Origin: Tautonia marina
Lineage (GTDB): Bacteria; Planctomycetota; Planctomycetia; Isosphaerales; Isosphaeraceae
Assembly: GCF_009177065.1 (NCBI RefSeq)
Contig: NZ_WEZF01000001.1
Coordinates: forward strand, 558,001 to 622,000
Length of the DNA: 64,000 bases
Direction of reading: 5' to 3'
A model generated the notes under the pieces. That model was given only the letters and a program-made list of their open reading frames with translations. It ran no database searches and was not told the origin of the DNA. This document shows positions 16,317-32,000 of the stretch, in pieces (within the stretch, counting starts at the first letter, position 1; each line of letters starts with the position of its first letter). Made by a program: the position numbers and the translations under genes.

Positions 16317-16840
16317 AGGTGGAAGGAGGTTCTCGCGATGCGGTTGCCAAAGAGGGGCCTCGGTCCTTCGGGGCCGTCGCGGAACGAGGAGCGGACGGCG
16401 ACGGAGCAAAGGAAGACGAGGGACGACGGGATCGAAACCCGCCTCTCTTAATCTCGTGAAAATGGGGCAGGTCAGTCACACAAAAAGGGTTTGAGCCGGA
16501 ATCGAGGTGCGCGACACCGCGCACTCACAAAACGAACAGCCGGGAGGGAACCGGAAGCCAAGGAGGCGAGGGATGGTTCAGGAACGAGCCAAGCGAGGCT
16601 CGTGACCTTGCCGAGCCTGCCTTGAGGACGAGACGCAGGTCGTGTCGGCAGGTGTGGCATCGAAGACGGTCGGCGGAAGGGGTGGCAGGGCTTCCGAAAG
16701 AAGATCAGCCTGAGGGGGGCCGTGGGGGTATCGTCTGGAAATTGGAGAGCAGGGGGGGGATGATCGGGGGGCATGGTCACCGGAAGGGTCGGCGGGGGTC
16801 GACCGACGTGAGCCGTTTCCAGAGCGAGGAGCCATCGACG

Positions 16841-18163
16841 ATGAACCCACCGCGCAACAACGCCTCCCGACGAACGTTTTTGATGAGTGCAGCGGCGGCC
16901 TCGGCCGGAGCGATCGCGTTCCCGACGGTCGTGCCCGCCAGGGCGCTGGGGCGTGACGGAGCCGCCGCGCCGAGTGACCGAATCGTGCTGGGGACGATTG
17001 GCGTGGGAGGCCGGGGCCGAGGGCTGAACCGGATGTTCCTGCAGCAGCCCGACGTGCAACTGGTGGCCGTTTGCGATGTGGACGCCTCGCACCGGCAACA
17101 GGCCGTTGCGGAAGTGAATGAACAGGTCGGTAATGATGATTGCGCCTCGTATCATGATTTTCGAGAGCTGATCGCCCGGAACGACATTGAGGCGGTGATC
17201 GTCGCCACGCCGGACCACTGGCACGCGATCCCGACGATTGCCGCGGCGCACGCCGGGAAGGATATTTACTGCGAGAAGCCCTTGACGAATACCGTGGCCG
17301 AAGGGCGGGCGATCGTCGATGCGGTGGATCGCCACCAGCGGATTCTTCAGGTCGGCAGCCACGAACGATCAGGCGACAATGCGCGGTTCGCCTGCGAATT
17401 GGTGCAGAATGGTCGAATTGGCCGATTGCATACGGTACGGATCAACCTGCCCGACACCGACAATCACCACCAGGAGGCCAAGGCCCTGGCCGAGGTTCCT
17501 GGCCCGGAGCCGATTCCCGACGGGTTCGACTACGATTTCTGGCTCGGCCACACCCCTCGGGTACCGTATGCCGAGGCCCGATGCCACTTCTGGTGGCGGT
17601 TCAACCTGGCCTACGGCGGCGGTGAGATGACCGACCGAGGCGCCCATGTGATCGACATCGCCCAGCTTGGCCTGGGCACGGATCACACCGGGCCGGTCCA
17701 CTTCGAGGCCAAGGGCCGACGGGGCGAAGGCTTGTATGATGTCTTCTGGGATTATGAATTCACCAATACTTACGCCGACGGAACGAGACTCATCGGCTCG
17801 ACCGAAGGCCCCCGCGGCCTGAAGTTCGAAGGGGAAGACGGCTGGATCTTCATCGAGATCCACGGCGGTCGGCTGGAAGCCTCCAGCCCGTCGCTGCTGG
17901 AGGAAACGATCGGGCCGGATGAGGTCCACCTCGGCCGCAGCCCTGGCCACCAGCGAAACTTCCTCGACTCGGTCCGCAGCCGACAACGCCCGGTCGCCCC
18001 TGCCGAGGTCGGCCACCGCACCGCCACCATCTGCCACCTGAACACCCTCGCCATGCTCACCGGCCGCCCCCTCACCTGGGACCCCGAGGCCGAACAGGTC
18101 ACCAACTGCGAGGAGGCCAATCGCCTGCTCTCTCCCATGATGCGCAAGCCCTGGTCCCTTTGA
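16841..18163 (+). CDS. Gfo/Idh/MocA family oxidoreductase with Tat signal
   Basis: 440 residues. The start at 16841 follows GAGGAG by 11 bases; the longer open frame upstream is in noncoding sequence. The N-terminus is a twin-arginine signal (SRRTFLMSAAAASAGAIAFP), so the folded protein with its NAD(P) cofactor is exported. The Rossmann domain starts at GTIGVGGRGRG; the dinucleotide-binding strand and ATPDHWHA and EKPLT motifs follow, the last containing the lysine usually used in catalysis. The C-terminal half is the alpha/beta dimer domain, with GGGEMTDRGAHVIDIAQ supplying the conserved Asp-x3-His. These proteins oxidise or reduce sugars or inositols; planctomycetes carry dozens. Substrate unknown. 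A stem-loop follows the stop. Confidence 0.93.
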   Translation: MNPPRNNASRRTFLMSAAAASAGAIAFPTVVPARALGRDGAAAPSDRIVLGTIGVGGRGRGLNRMFLQQPDVQLVAVCDVDASHRQQAVAEVNEQVGNDDCASYHDFRELIARNDIEAVIVATPDHWHAIPTIAAAHAGKDIYCEKPLTNTVAEGRAIVDAVDRHQRILQVGSHERSGDNARFACELVQNGRIGRLHTVRINLPDTDNHHQEAKALAEVPGPEPIPDGFDYDFWLGHTPRVPYAEARCHFWWRFNLAYGGGEMTDRGAHVIDIAQLGLGTDHTGPVHFEAKGRRGEGLYDVFWDYEFTNTYADGTRLIGSTEGPRGLKFEGEDGWIFIEIHGGRLEASSPSLLEETIGPDEVHLGRSPGHQRNFLDSVRSRQRPVAPAEVGHRTATICHLNTLAMLTGRPLTWDPEAEQVTNCEEANRLLSPMMRKPWSL

Positions 18164-18177
18164 TCTCTGCTCATGCT

Positions 18178-18207
18178 CGGCGTCGCCCGTTCCTTTCTGC
18201 GACGCCG
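18178..18207 (+). terminator. stem-loop after Gfo/Idh gene
   Basis: A perfect 9-base-pair GC-rich stem (18178-18186 with 18199-18207, CGGCGTCGC) with a 12-base loop, 15 bases after the stop, followed by a C/T-rich stretch. Terminator-like though without a clean T-run. Confidence 0.5.
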
Positions 18208-18355
18208 GGCTTCCTTCCCTGCGTGCGAGTGCCCCGGGCACGTCTCCACCTTCTTGACCCGGCCACCCTCGCGGATTACCATGCCTGAAGATGATTGGTC
18301 GGAGCCGATTGCCAGGTTCATTCATTTCCCGCTCCTCAGCATCAATCATTCCACA

Positions 18356-18427
<72 letters not shown>

Positions 18428-18494
18428 CTGACTTTGGACTCCAGTGTGAATTAGGTTCTGCTGACAATCACGCCAAGAGGACCATGAGGAACGC

Positions 18495-18519
18495 AAACTG
18501 GCAGAAGGCCAGTTTTTTT
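18495..18519 (+). terminator. Rho-independent terminator after tRNA-Gly
   Basis: Stem AAACTGGC/GCCAGTTT (18495-18502 with 18508-18515) around the loop AGAAG, running into a T-tract (seven T, 18513-18519). Classical intrinsic terminator. Confidence 0.85.
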
Positions 18520-18562
18520 CGCGATGTCTTCGCGTAGCGGGTCGCCTCGTGTCGGCACTCTT

Positions 18563-18840
18563 TCAGTCGGCCAAAGGGCGGGTCGACCTGGTCCGTTCCC
18601 GGTAGAGGTGGGTGTCCAATTCTCGGGGTTCACGCCGGTTGGACCGCGAGGGAATGACCACCTTCGCCCCGGCCGCCACGATCCTCGGGACGAAGGGGCT
18701 GGCCGCTGTTTTGCCCCTGATCCGCGATGACATGTTCGGATTCGAGCCCATCGATCAAGACTCGGGCCCGGAATCTGTCGTGCGCCTGGCCGCCGGTAAG
18801 GATCAACCGCTCGGGATTGCGTTCGGTCTGCGCCGTGACC
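18563..18840 (-). pseudogene. IS5-type transposase remnant, frameshifted
   Basis: On the minus strand, frame one (about 18833 down to 18711) reads LILTGGQAHDRFRARVLIDG and then SEHVIADQG, the well-known central part of IS5-family DDE transposases (LTGGQAHD...ADKGYD). About 18715 the reading frame changes, and frame two (to about 18566) gives GAKVVIPSRSNRREPRELD followed by HLYRER, the next segment of the same family. N-terminal part, catalytic C-terminal Glu region and inverted repeats are not found, so this is a dead fragment lying 135-410 bases from tRNA-Gly. The rest of 18520-19056 shows nothing else. Confidence 0.8.
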
Positions 18841-19056
18841 TCGGAACTCCGAGCTTGATCGCCCGGGACCAATGAGGGCAAGGTGAGAGGAGTCAAGATC
18901 GTCTTGGACTGCGGGATGCCCGGTTTCTCTGAAAGCCGAACCTGCACGTGGCTGGCTCTCCGGATCGACCAGGCGTATGCTTGCGTCGAGGAAACAGATT
19001 GATGCGTTCACCCGCTCCTCGTCCTCTGTCCGCTCCCAGCTTCAGGAGAGCGCACG

Positions 19057-21561
<2,505 letters not shown>

Positions 21562-22003
21562 CGAACCGGAGGTCTGCAACTCGGTCTCTCACCTGCTGCG
21601 TCACAAGTACCACGTCCTGCGTGCCCACAGCGCCGCCGAGGCGATCGAGCTGATGGCCCAGCATGAGGTCGAGATCATCATGACCGACCAGCGGATGCCC
21701 GAGGTCTCCGGGGTCGAAATGCTCCAGAAGGTCAAGAGCCGCTACCCCGAGGCCATCCGCATGCTGTTCACCGGCTATGCCGACATCAACTCGGTCATCG
21801 CGGCGATCAATCAAGGGCACGTCTACCGATATCTGAGTAAGCCCTGGCAGCCCGAGGAGCTCGAGGCGGCAGTGGATGATGCTGCCGCCGAGTATCGTAG
21901 ACTCGTCGAGTGGACCGAGGAATTGGTGCACTGTCAGGAACGGATCGCTGACCTGGAGCAGGAGAACCAGCAGCTCCGTGCGTTGCTGAAGGATCGTCCT
22001 TGA

Positions 22004-23006
22004 TCGCGTGTGTGGGATGCACCGTTACGAAGGGTAAAGACGTCGAAAACTTCTTGGAAATTGTTGCGACGTCAGTCGGACCATCGTCTTGCTCCTCTCG
22101 GTCGTCCGCTCATCATCCCGGTCCAGGTGTCGGTGCGGGACAACCGACCGACGGCCGCCTTTTATGCTACGTTGGTCCAGTTCCATCGTAACCGCGGGAA
22201 GCTGCCCCGGGCCTGCTCCGGCAGCGAGTCGATCTCGTCGCGGTCCTGCGACTGGAATGGCGTTGCTTCAGGATCGGGAGCAGTTGCGAAGAGGCGAGGT
22301 CGCGAATCATCCCCAACACGATTCGAAAGTCTTTGTGTAATCCTCTGGACGTGATCCCAAACCACCAAGCACGGAACCCCTTATTTTTTTTGCTGATTCG
22401 GAAAAATGATTTGCGTCTACCAGTAGACTTTTATAAATTCGTGAGAAATCAGTATAAGAGTATAGTACGAATAAAAATTTGTCCATAATGTTTGCGGTGT
22501 CCTTCTGGGCTTCGCTCCAGATAATCTGCGCCTTGGCATTGGAACAATCGATCCCGGTGGCGTGCCAAGACACGCACGATTCGAAGTTGTTTGATTCTCT
22601 GCTCTGTGTCACTCGTAGTGCATTTTATTCACAAACTCTTGTCTCGGAGGAAAATCGACCGCTGATCAATTGGCTTGTGTTGATAGGAAAGTGAATTGTG
22701 TTGGACGCGACTCCCACGATCTCAGGGAGTTGCAGGAGACAGGATGAACCATCCACGCACGTGCATAAGGAACTCGGAACGGAGTCGGATTCGGGGGGAT
22801 GAAGGATGGTGGGCAGGCTGCCCGCAGGACTATCCATTCGCCCCGGTTGAACCACCTCGTCGCACGATCATTATATTTTGATGATCTCAAGACAGTTTCG
22901 TGCCTTGATAGGTCTGTCTCGTTGGTTCTTTTCCCAGGATCGCGCTTCGCTCACAACGTGAATTCACCCCCTCGGTTGCACATCTCTTGCGAGGAAGGAA
23001 CGGACG
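22004..23006. other. 1-kb noncoding region upstream of the giant RTX gene, AT-rich in the middle
   Basis: No convincing gene. Positions 22370-22500 are strikingly AT-rich for this genome, with TATA-like hexamers (TATAAA, TATAAG, TATAGT) and a short palindrome. GAGGAAGGA sits just upstream of the RTX start at 23007. Small open frames at 22488 and 22744 are not supported. Confidence 0.5.
22415..22428. promoter_or_regulatory. short palindrome in AT-rich upstream region
   Basis: GTCTAC-CA-GTAGAC, two perfect 6-base arms, followed by TTTTATAAATTC. It may be an operator or a short hairpin. The distance to the RTX start (about 580 bases) leaves its target open. Confidence 0.3.
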
Positions 23007-26000
23007 ATGAAGCGTTTCTGGAACCGTCGTGTCACTCGTGGTCAGGATGTTCGGGGAGCCAGGGGAACCAAGGCCGTGAAGCCGGCCCAACATCTCCGGA
23101 ATCCTGAGGAATTCCACGTGGAAGCCCTGGAGCAGCGCGTTCTGCTCAACGGTGATCTTCCGTTCCCGGCCAGCCAGGTGCAGGCGTTGCGCTCGGGGCT
23201 GGACACGATCGCGTCCTGGGCCGATTCCATCGACCAGTTCGAGAACCTCGCGCAACAGCTCCCATTCGTCGGAACGACTCTGGGAGAAAGCCTCGACATC
23301 GGCGGGTTGCTCCGCAGCCAGATCGTCACCCCTGCACAGACCTATCTCGACTCGATCGACCCGACGCCGAACGGGCTGCGAGACCTGCTCAACTCGCTCG
23401 GGCTTGGTGAGGTCAATCAGCTTCTCGACGACGAGGTTTTGACCTACTCGCTGGCCTTCTCACCAAGCCGCTCCGAGGTTCTGCCGATCAATCTGGGCGA
23501 GAATGACTTTGGGTTCGATCCGGGAGCCCTACCGTCGGCGGCGTTCGAGACCTCGCTCACGTTGGACTTCACGTTCGGGCTGGATCTCACAGAGGGCCTC
23601 GCAAATTCTGAGGCGTTCTTTGTGGTCGTCGACGCCTTCTCGGCGGGCGGCTCCGTGTCGGCGGCCGACCTGGCGTTCGACGCGAACCTCGGTTTCCTGG
23701 CGACGACGATCAGCGACGGTGAGGCCGAACTGGCGGCCAGCGTCGAACTGACGCTCAACGACCCCGACGCCAACGGCCGCATCACGCTCAGCGAGCTGGT
23801 CGGTACGTCGCTCGACGAGCTGGTGGACCTCTCGCCAGCGGGGACGCTGGCCGTGAGTCTTCCTGTGGCCGCGACCATCGGTACCTTCAACCTCGACGGC
23901 ACGTTGCTGCTCAACGACAGTGACCTGTTCGATGCCACGCCCCCGCAGTTCTCACAGACGGGCCTCGACGACGGGTTGAACTTCAACCAGCTGACCCCGG
24001 AGAGCATCCTGGGGGCGGTTCAGTCGATCCGCGAGAAGCTCGAATCCCTGCGCAATTCGAGCCTCTTCAACTCGCCGATCCCACTGACCTCGGGTACGAC
24101 GCTCGGCAGCCTCCTCCCGCTCGAGAGCATCCTGGAAAGCGAGCTGATCGACCGGATCACGAATTCGCCGACACCGAACTTCGCCACGCTTCAGCAACTC
24201 GTCGAGAATCTCGTCGATGTCCTCGCGCCCGGAACGGGCCTCGACTACAACCCGATCACCAACGAGCTGTCGATCGCCTTCGACTTTAACCACGTGCTCG
24301 ACACCCAGACCGTACCGATCAACCTGGACCTCAGCCTCGGCTCGCTTGGGGAGTTCAGCACGTCAAGTACGATCGAGGTTGACGCGGATCTTGATCTGGC
24401 CTTTACGGTGATCATCGACCTCACGCCGTTTACCGATGAGTATCCGGTGCCGGATGAGGATGACCCACTGAGCCTTGGCCTGTACCTGCTTGAGCGGCTC
24501 TCGCTCGACAACGTGTCGTTTGCCGCCAACCTCGCCATTGCCGCGGTAGATCTTGCGGCCACCGCCCAGTTCGGGTTCCTCGGTCTGGAGCTGACCGAGG
24601 GAGCAGCAGCGGCGAGCCTGGCCGCCAGCCTGGCGCTGCACAAGCCGAATCAGCCCGGGGTTTCGCGGCTCACACTCAACGAGCTGACAAGCGGCATCGT
24701 GGTCAACCCCGCCAGTCTGGGGGCGTTCGACATCAACGGCAGCGGAAGCCTTAGCTTGCCGCAAATCACCATCGCGGACAACGTCATCCCACTCAACAGC
24801 TCGCCCTCGGCCAGCTTCGAGTTCCCGGATCTCACGAACCTGGCAAACTTTACCCCGACGTTTACCAATTTTGACGAACTGCTCAACTTCGAGAACGTCG
24901 GCTTTAGCACCTTTGTTAACGCCTTCAAGGCGCTGACGAGCTATCTCGACAGCGTGCAGAGCTTCTCGTTCCTGTCCTACAAACTTCCCCTAGTCGATCA
25001 GAGCATCAGTGAACTGGTCAGCTTCGTCGACCAGTTCGACAGCTTCGTGACGGCGCTCGAATCGGGGCCGTCGGCCGGCACGCTGCAGGTTCTCGCCGAT
25101 CGGCTCGAAACGGCGCTTGGGGTCGCACCCGGTACGATCGTCCTGGTGCTCGATGGCCCCGACGTCCTGCGGTTCGACCTGAACCTCGAAGCGGTCTCCG
25201 ACAGCGGTCCGATCCCGTTCAATCTGGATCTGGACGCCATCGCCGGTGGCAATCCGTTGCTGGCGGGGATCACCTCGCTGATCGACGTCAGCGGCTCGGG
25301 TCTGATCCAGGTGGAAGCGGGGGCGACTTTGGCCCTGCATTTCGGACTGGATCTATCGAATCCCCTCACGCCCGCGCCGTTCATCGAAGACACGACCGGG
25401 CTGGAGCTGACGGCCCGGCTGGTCGCGGAGGATCTGGATTTTTCCGTCGCGATCGGACCGCTTGGCGCGTTTGTCGTGGACGGTGTCGCGGTGCTCGATG
25501 CCGACGGTGATCTCGCGACCACCGATCCGGCGGCCTTCACGGTCGATCTGAATTCCGTCACCGGTGGCCGGTACTTCCTGCCGGATCTCGACACCAGCAT
25601 CGTCAATGTGACGCTCCAGGGAGGTGCGGAGGTCTCCCTGCCGCTGTTCTTCCCGGACCAGGGCACCCCGCTCGGTGGAACGACCAACGATGAGGACAGC
25701 AACGGCGTGCCGGACAACGTGCTCGCCATCACGGTCAGCGACATCACGGACCTGGGCAGCGCCTCCGTCATCACGCCCGACATCGCCAGTGCAGTGACGG
25801 ATTTCCTGGGCAACCTGGATCTACTCAACCAGCTTGGCCTGCTCATCGACGGGCTGGACCTGTTGCTGGGAACGATCGAGGACGGACTCAAGAGCCGCGT
25901 GTTCAACGTCTCGATCCCGCTGATCGGCACCAACTTCAAGGATGCAGCCACGTTCATCAGCGAGATCCGGAGCAATGTGATCCAGAAGCTGAAGGATGCT

Positions 26001-29000
26001 CCCGACCAGGCCTTGCTCACCGTGCAGACGGCGATCTTCGAGGCGCTCGGCCCTCCGGGCCTCGACATTCTCCAGCTCGATCCCGAGACGGGTGGGGACC
26101 CGAACGCGATCGATCCCGAGGACGTGCCCTACGAACTGGACAGCGACCAGATTCTTTTCCCGTTCCTGTTCCAGAAGACCTCGACGGTGCTCAGCGAGTC
26201 GTTCGCGTTCGACATCGGCCTGCCTGGGCTGGGCTTGCAGGCCGCGCCGGGGTCCACGGTTCAGGTTGAGCTGGGGTACACGTTCCAGTTTGGCGTCGGT
26301 GTGAGCAAGACGCACGGTTTCTTCTTCGACACGTCGGCGATGAACGAGCTGGAGGTTGAGCTGGCGTTGAGTGTTCCCGGCATGGACCTGAGCGGCTCGC
26401 TCGGATTCCTGACGCTCCAGCTCAAGGATGCCGACGGCAGCGATCCGGCACGGCCGCCGAGCGAGGTGTCCGGTTCGTTCACCATCGACCTGCTCGACCC
26501 GAGCAACGACGGCCGCTTGACCTTCACCGAAATCGCCTCGGCGGCGTCGAACCTGGGGAGTCTTGTCGACGCCGGGTTCGAAGCCAGCGTCGACATTAAC
26601 CTCGATGCCCGGGTGAGCTTCGCCGGTTCGGCCGTGTTCCCCTCGCTGCTCTCCGACATTGACCTGACCTGGTCGATGAGCGGCAACACCGCCGAGAGTT
26701 CCGAAACCTTCGGTGGCGGCGCGCCGGATCTCGCGTTCAACAACGTGCGACTCGACCTCGGCTCGTTCTTCTCCGATTTCGTTGGGCCCATCCTGGGAAC
26801 GATTGACCAGATCATCGAGCCGATCCGGCCGGTCCTCGAAGTGATTAACGCCCGATTGCCCGTCTTCTCCGACGTCGGGCCGCTCCGAGACCTGATCATT
26901 GCCGCAGGAGGGGACTCGACGCCCGTCGACGAGATCAGCCTGCTCGATCTGGCCCTGGCCTTCCCCTCGGAGGTCGCGCCTCAGGTCGGAGCCATCGCCA
27001 GCGCGATCGAGATCATCAATCTGATCGACCGGGTCGCTTCGCAGGTTTCGACCATGTCGGGCTCCGACAACATCTTCATCCCATTGGGGAACTTTGAACT
27101 CGGCGTCGGCACCGATATCCGAGCGGCGGGCTTCAGCCTCTCGACGATCGACCCGAACGTGGTCGGTGGTCTCGCCGACAGCGCGCTCGACTATCTGGCA
27201 GGACTGGCGGGAGATTCGGTGGCCGACGAGGCTCGGAGCCTGATCGAACAGTTCGCGGGCGACGCAATCGGCGGCGCCGGCAATGCGCTCTCGTTCCCGA
27301 TCCTCGACGACCCAACGATCGCCTTCAAGCTCCTCCTGGGCCAGGATGTCGAGCTGATGGCCTTCGACATGCCTCGCCTGAGTCTCGACTTCACGACCGA
27401 AATCTTCTTCCCGATCCTCGGCCCGCTCGGTGTGCAGTTGAACGGAGCGGTGAGTGCCGCCGTCGATTTCGTCTTCGGTTATGACACCCGAGGCCTTCGC
27501 CTCTTCGCCGATAGCGGGTTCGACGACCCGGAGAAGATTTTCTACGGATTCTACGTGAGTGACACCGCCAACGCCTTCGGCACCGGTCCCGATATTCCCG
27601 AGGTCGAGCTCAGGGCCAGTATCGAGGCGTTCGGCGCGATCAACGTCGTCATCGCCTCGGCGGGCGTGGGTGGCGGTCTATACGCCGAGATCGACGGGAA
27701 CCTCAACGATCCCAACAGTGACGGCAAGGTGCATCTCGATGAGCTGATCGAGAACTTCCCGCTTTGCATCTTCGACATTGATGGTCGGCTCACGGTCGGG
27801 CTCTCCGCGTTTGTGAAGGTCGGGTTCGGGCCGTTCAGCGTCAAGAAGACGTTTGAGATCGCAACCGCCACGCTCCTCGATTTCAGCTACAGTTGTGAAG
27901 AGCCCAGCTTGTACACGATCGAAGGCGATACGCTGATCCTGAACATGGGGCCTCGCGCTGGAGACCGTGAAGAAGGCGCAGTGGACGACGACGAGTTCTT
28001 CACGATCACGCATGTCAGCGGATCGGCGGGCAGTGAGGTCATCACGATCTCGGCCTTCGGGATCACGGAAACCGTCAATGGCGGCTTCTCGAAGATCGAG
28101 GGCGAAGGCGGCGCGGGGAACGATAACGTCGTGCTCAACGGCGTGCTCACCGCGACGGAGATCTGGGGCGATTTCCGCAGCGGCGAGACCGCTCAGGACG
28201 GCAACGACATTCTGCTCGTTGAGGGGGCCAATGTCGGGCCGGTCACGCTGCGCGGCGGTGGCGGCAACGACGAACTTCAGGGCGGCGACAACGACGACGA
28301 GATTCACGGAGGCTCCGGCGACGACACGATTCAGGGCGCCTTCGGGAACGACTCCCTTTACGGTGGCGCGGGGATCGACCGCATTCAAGGCGGCGAGGGG
28401 AACGATTCTCTCGACGGAGGCGATCAGGAGGATGTGCTGATCGGTGGCGAAGGCAACGATACCATCCACGGCGGCGCAGGCCACGACGAGATCGATGGCG
28501 GCGAGGGAGACGACGAGATCCACGGCGGTTCCGGCAACGACACCATCTTCGGGGGCGCAGGTCACGATGAGATCCACGGCGACGACGGCCACGATGAGAT
28601 CTACGGCGAGGCCGGCAACGATACGATCTTCGGCGAGGACGGGGATGACGAAATCCACGGCCAGGAGGGGGACGACGAGATCGATGGCGGCCTCGGCAAC
28701 GACACCATCTTCGGTGAGGATGGTCATGACCTGCTGTTCGGTGACGTCGGCAACGACTCGATCCTCGGCGGCCTCGGCAACGACACGATCCAGGGCGGCG
28801 CGGATACCGACACCCTTCGTGGCGAGGACGGCGATGATCTGATTGAGGGTGGCACCGGCAATGATCTGATCTTTGGCGGTCTCGGCAACGACCGTCTGAT
28901 CGGCGGCAGCTCCGACCCAGCCGATCTCCCGGACGGGAACGACACCATTCACGGTGACGCCGGCAACGACACGATCCTCGGTGGGAACGGCATCATCGGC

Positions 29001-32000
29001 TCGATCACCCTGATCGGCGGCGCGGGTGACGATCAGATCTTCGGCGGAGCCGGGAATGACCTGATCTACGGCCAGGCCGGGTACGACACCATCGAGGGCG
29101 GCACAGGCGACGACACCCTCTTCGGCAACGCCGGCAACGACGTCATTTACGGCCAGCAAGACAACGACCTGGTCGAGGGTGGCGCGGGGAACGACACGAT
29201 TCTCGGCGGGACGGGTGGTGATGTTCTGATCGGGGGTTCCTCCGTGGTGGTCGGTGATCTGATTGATGGCGGACTCGATGGGGCCGACTCGATCGTCGGC
29301 GACGCCGGTGACGACTGGATTCTCGGCGACAATGGCACCATCAATCGAGCCGCCGGCCTCCTGGTCACGAACCCGAGCGGCGGCTCGGGCAACGACACCG
29401 CCTTCGGCGGGCTGGGGGACGATGTCATCTTCGGCGGCGGTGGCGCGGACCATCTCGTGGGCGACGCCGCCGGTGGTACGGGGCGTGATCTGATTGTCGG
29501 CGACCAGGGCAGCCGATCCAACACGCAGTATGTCTCCTTGTCTACCACTGGAGTCGGCTCCTTCGGGAACGACACCCTCTTCGGCAGTGGTGGCGACGAT
29601 ACCTTGATGGGTGGACCCGGCGACGATTCCATTTTCGGCGATCTCGGCAACGACATCATCTTCGGCGATCAGGCCACGATCACGTTCGTTGCCGGGGTAA
29701 TCCAACGCCTGTTCACGTCTCAACCCGAGTTTGGCGGCAACGACACGATTCAAGGGGGCGCGGGCCACGACACCATCTTCGGAGGCCGGGGCGACGACTC
29801 GATCCTCGGCGGCACCGGCAACGATATCCTCCTTGGCGATCACGGCGTCGTGGTGCTGGCCGACGGCTCGCTCGAGGAGCACGACATCTTCACTACCGAT
29901 CCCCAGTACGGCGGCAAGGACACGATCGAGGGTGGTGACGGCGACGATACGATCCTCGGCGGCACCGGCGACGACGACTGGCATGGAATCGGTGGCGACA
30001 GCCTGAGCGGCGGCTTGGGCAACGACATCATCATCGCCGACCACGGCATCATCGTGCGGAATGAGTCCCTCAACGTCCTCCGAATCGAGACGACCGAGAC
30101 AACCATCGGTGGCGATGACGTTGCGTTTGGTGACGGAGGAGGGCGAGATACCCTGTTCGGCGGCTTCGGCGACGATTCACTGGTCGGCGGATCGCTGAAT
30201 GACATCATCTTCGGCGACAACGGCGCGGTTGTGTTCGATGACGGCAGCCCCGAGGCGTTCCGGGTCTTCACCACCGCCCCGGCGGACGGCGGCCAGGATA
30301 CGATTGAGGGTGGCTCGGGCGACGATATCCTCATCGGTGGCACCGATGCCGATTTGATCTCCGGCGACAACGACGCGGATGTCATTCTCGGCGACCACGC
30401 GCTCATCATCCGAAACGCGACCGACGAAATCCTCCGGATTCAGACGATTGAGCCGACCGACGGCGGCAACGACACGATCCAGGGTGGCGACCAACCCGAC
30501 ACGGTCTTCGGCGGCTTCGGCGATGATGTGATCTTCGGGGGCGAGGATGAGAGCACCGATGTCCTCTTCGGGGATCATGGTGTGGCCGTCCGGTCCGATG
30601 GGTCCGCCGACGCCAACGACCTGTTCTCGACCGACCCCGATTACGGTGGCAAGGACACCATTGACGGGAGCGGGGGGCACGACATCCTCATCGGCGGTTC
30701 GGGTGGAAACGACACAACCGGCGTCGGCGGCGACCTGCTGCTCGGTGGGCTCGGTCATGACGTCATCCTCGGAGACAATGGCTGGATCACCCGCAATGCC
30801 TCCAACGTCATCGAGCGCATCGAGACGATCGCGCCGCAGTACGGCGGCGATGACTCGGCGCAGGGCGGCGACGGAAACGACTCGATCCTCGGCGGATACG
30901 GAGAAGATTCCCTGGAAGGCAACGACGGGAACGACATCCTGCTGGGCGACAACGGGGCGCTGGAGTTCAACGACGATGCCGACCTCACCACCCTGGACTT
31001 CATCACCACGACCGACCCGCTGTTCGGCCACAACGACACGATCGAGGGCGGCAATGGCGACGACATCGCCCTCGGCGGCACGGCGGATGACTTGATCGCG
31101 GGGAACGATGGCAACGACATCCTGCTCGGTGATCATGGCCGCATTGACCTGCAGAACAACATCATCTTCCTGGTCCAGACGATCGATCCCGGCCTCGGTG
31201 GGCGGGATCTGATCTTCGGGAACGACGGCGACGACATCGTGCTGGGCGGCTTCGAGGGCGACACCCTCGACGGCGGTCTCGGCGACGACGTTCTACTCGG
31301 CGACAACGGACGGCTCGAATGGCTCTCCTCCGGTCGACTGGAGGACATCACCGGCATCGACGTCGCGGTCGAGAACCCGGCGCTCGCCGCGGCCTTCGCC
31401 GTCCCGGACACCGACATCAGCACGCTGGACCTGATCACCACGACCGACCCCACCCTGGGCGGACGCGATCTGATCGTCGGTGGCAACGACCGGGATGTCG
31501 TCTTTGGCGGGACGGATGCCGACCTCATCCACGGCGACGATGGCGACGGCATCGGCGATCCGGGCAATCACGACGTCCTGTTCGGCGACCACGGCCGGAT
31601 CTATCCCCAGTTCAGCTCCCTGGCTGGCTTCAACGCCCGGAACTTCTTCTCGATCGACACCGGGGCCGGCGATGGCGGTGAAGGGGACCGGATCGTCGGC
31701 GAGGAAGGTGACGACATCCTCATCGGTGGTCAGGGCGACGATCGCCTCTTCGGCAGCGATGGCGACGACGACATGACCGGCGGCCACAATGTCATCGGCG
31801 GCGTCGATGAGCTCATCGCTCCGGCGATCCACGCAATGCTCACACCGATCGGCCCCGTCAACGATCTTATGGACGGCGGCGCAGGCAACGATGTCCTGGC
31901 GGGCGACAACGCGATCATCTGGCGGCGCGGCGACGACCTCAGCCCGCGGTTCCGGTTGCTCGCCACCGCAACGATCTACACCACGACCCATGAGACGATC

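Larger units (their letters stand above)
15882..16840. other. long noncoding stretch with two repeat arrays
   Basis: Nearly 1 kb without a convincing gene between the truncated glycosyltransferase and the Gfo/Idh protein. It holds the TTCGTTTCG repeats (15888-16179), GTGCGC-rich repeats at 16010-16075, and the 23-base tandem repeat (16222-16316). The remainder (16320-16840) is purine-rich and shows no start, domain or RNA gene that I recognise, apart from the ribosome site for the gene at 16841. Confidence 0.6.

Noticed and set aside
15330-16409. 359-residue minus-strand frame with repeated ETNP and RTxPRTQ motifs
   Set aside because: It overlaps the plus-strand glycosyltransferase and is a by-product of the direct repeats; it has low-complexity Arg/Pro/Thr content and no known domain.
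16436-16460. tRNA-like T-arm string CGGGATCGAAACCCG
   Set aside because: No acceptor, anticodon or D-arm can be built around it, and the loop ATCGAAA is not the usual T-loop.
22488-22694. small frame starting with a signal-peptide-like stretch (MFAVSFWASLQIICALAL)
   Set aside because: No ribosome site, unusual codon use and no family; it lies in the AT-rich noncoding region.
22744-22881. 45-residue frame after a GGAG six bases upstream
   Set aside because: The ribosome site is decent but the peptide (many Arg, Pro, Ile-Ile-Ile end) has no recognisable feature and nothing supports translation.
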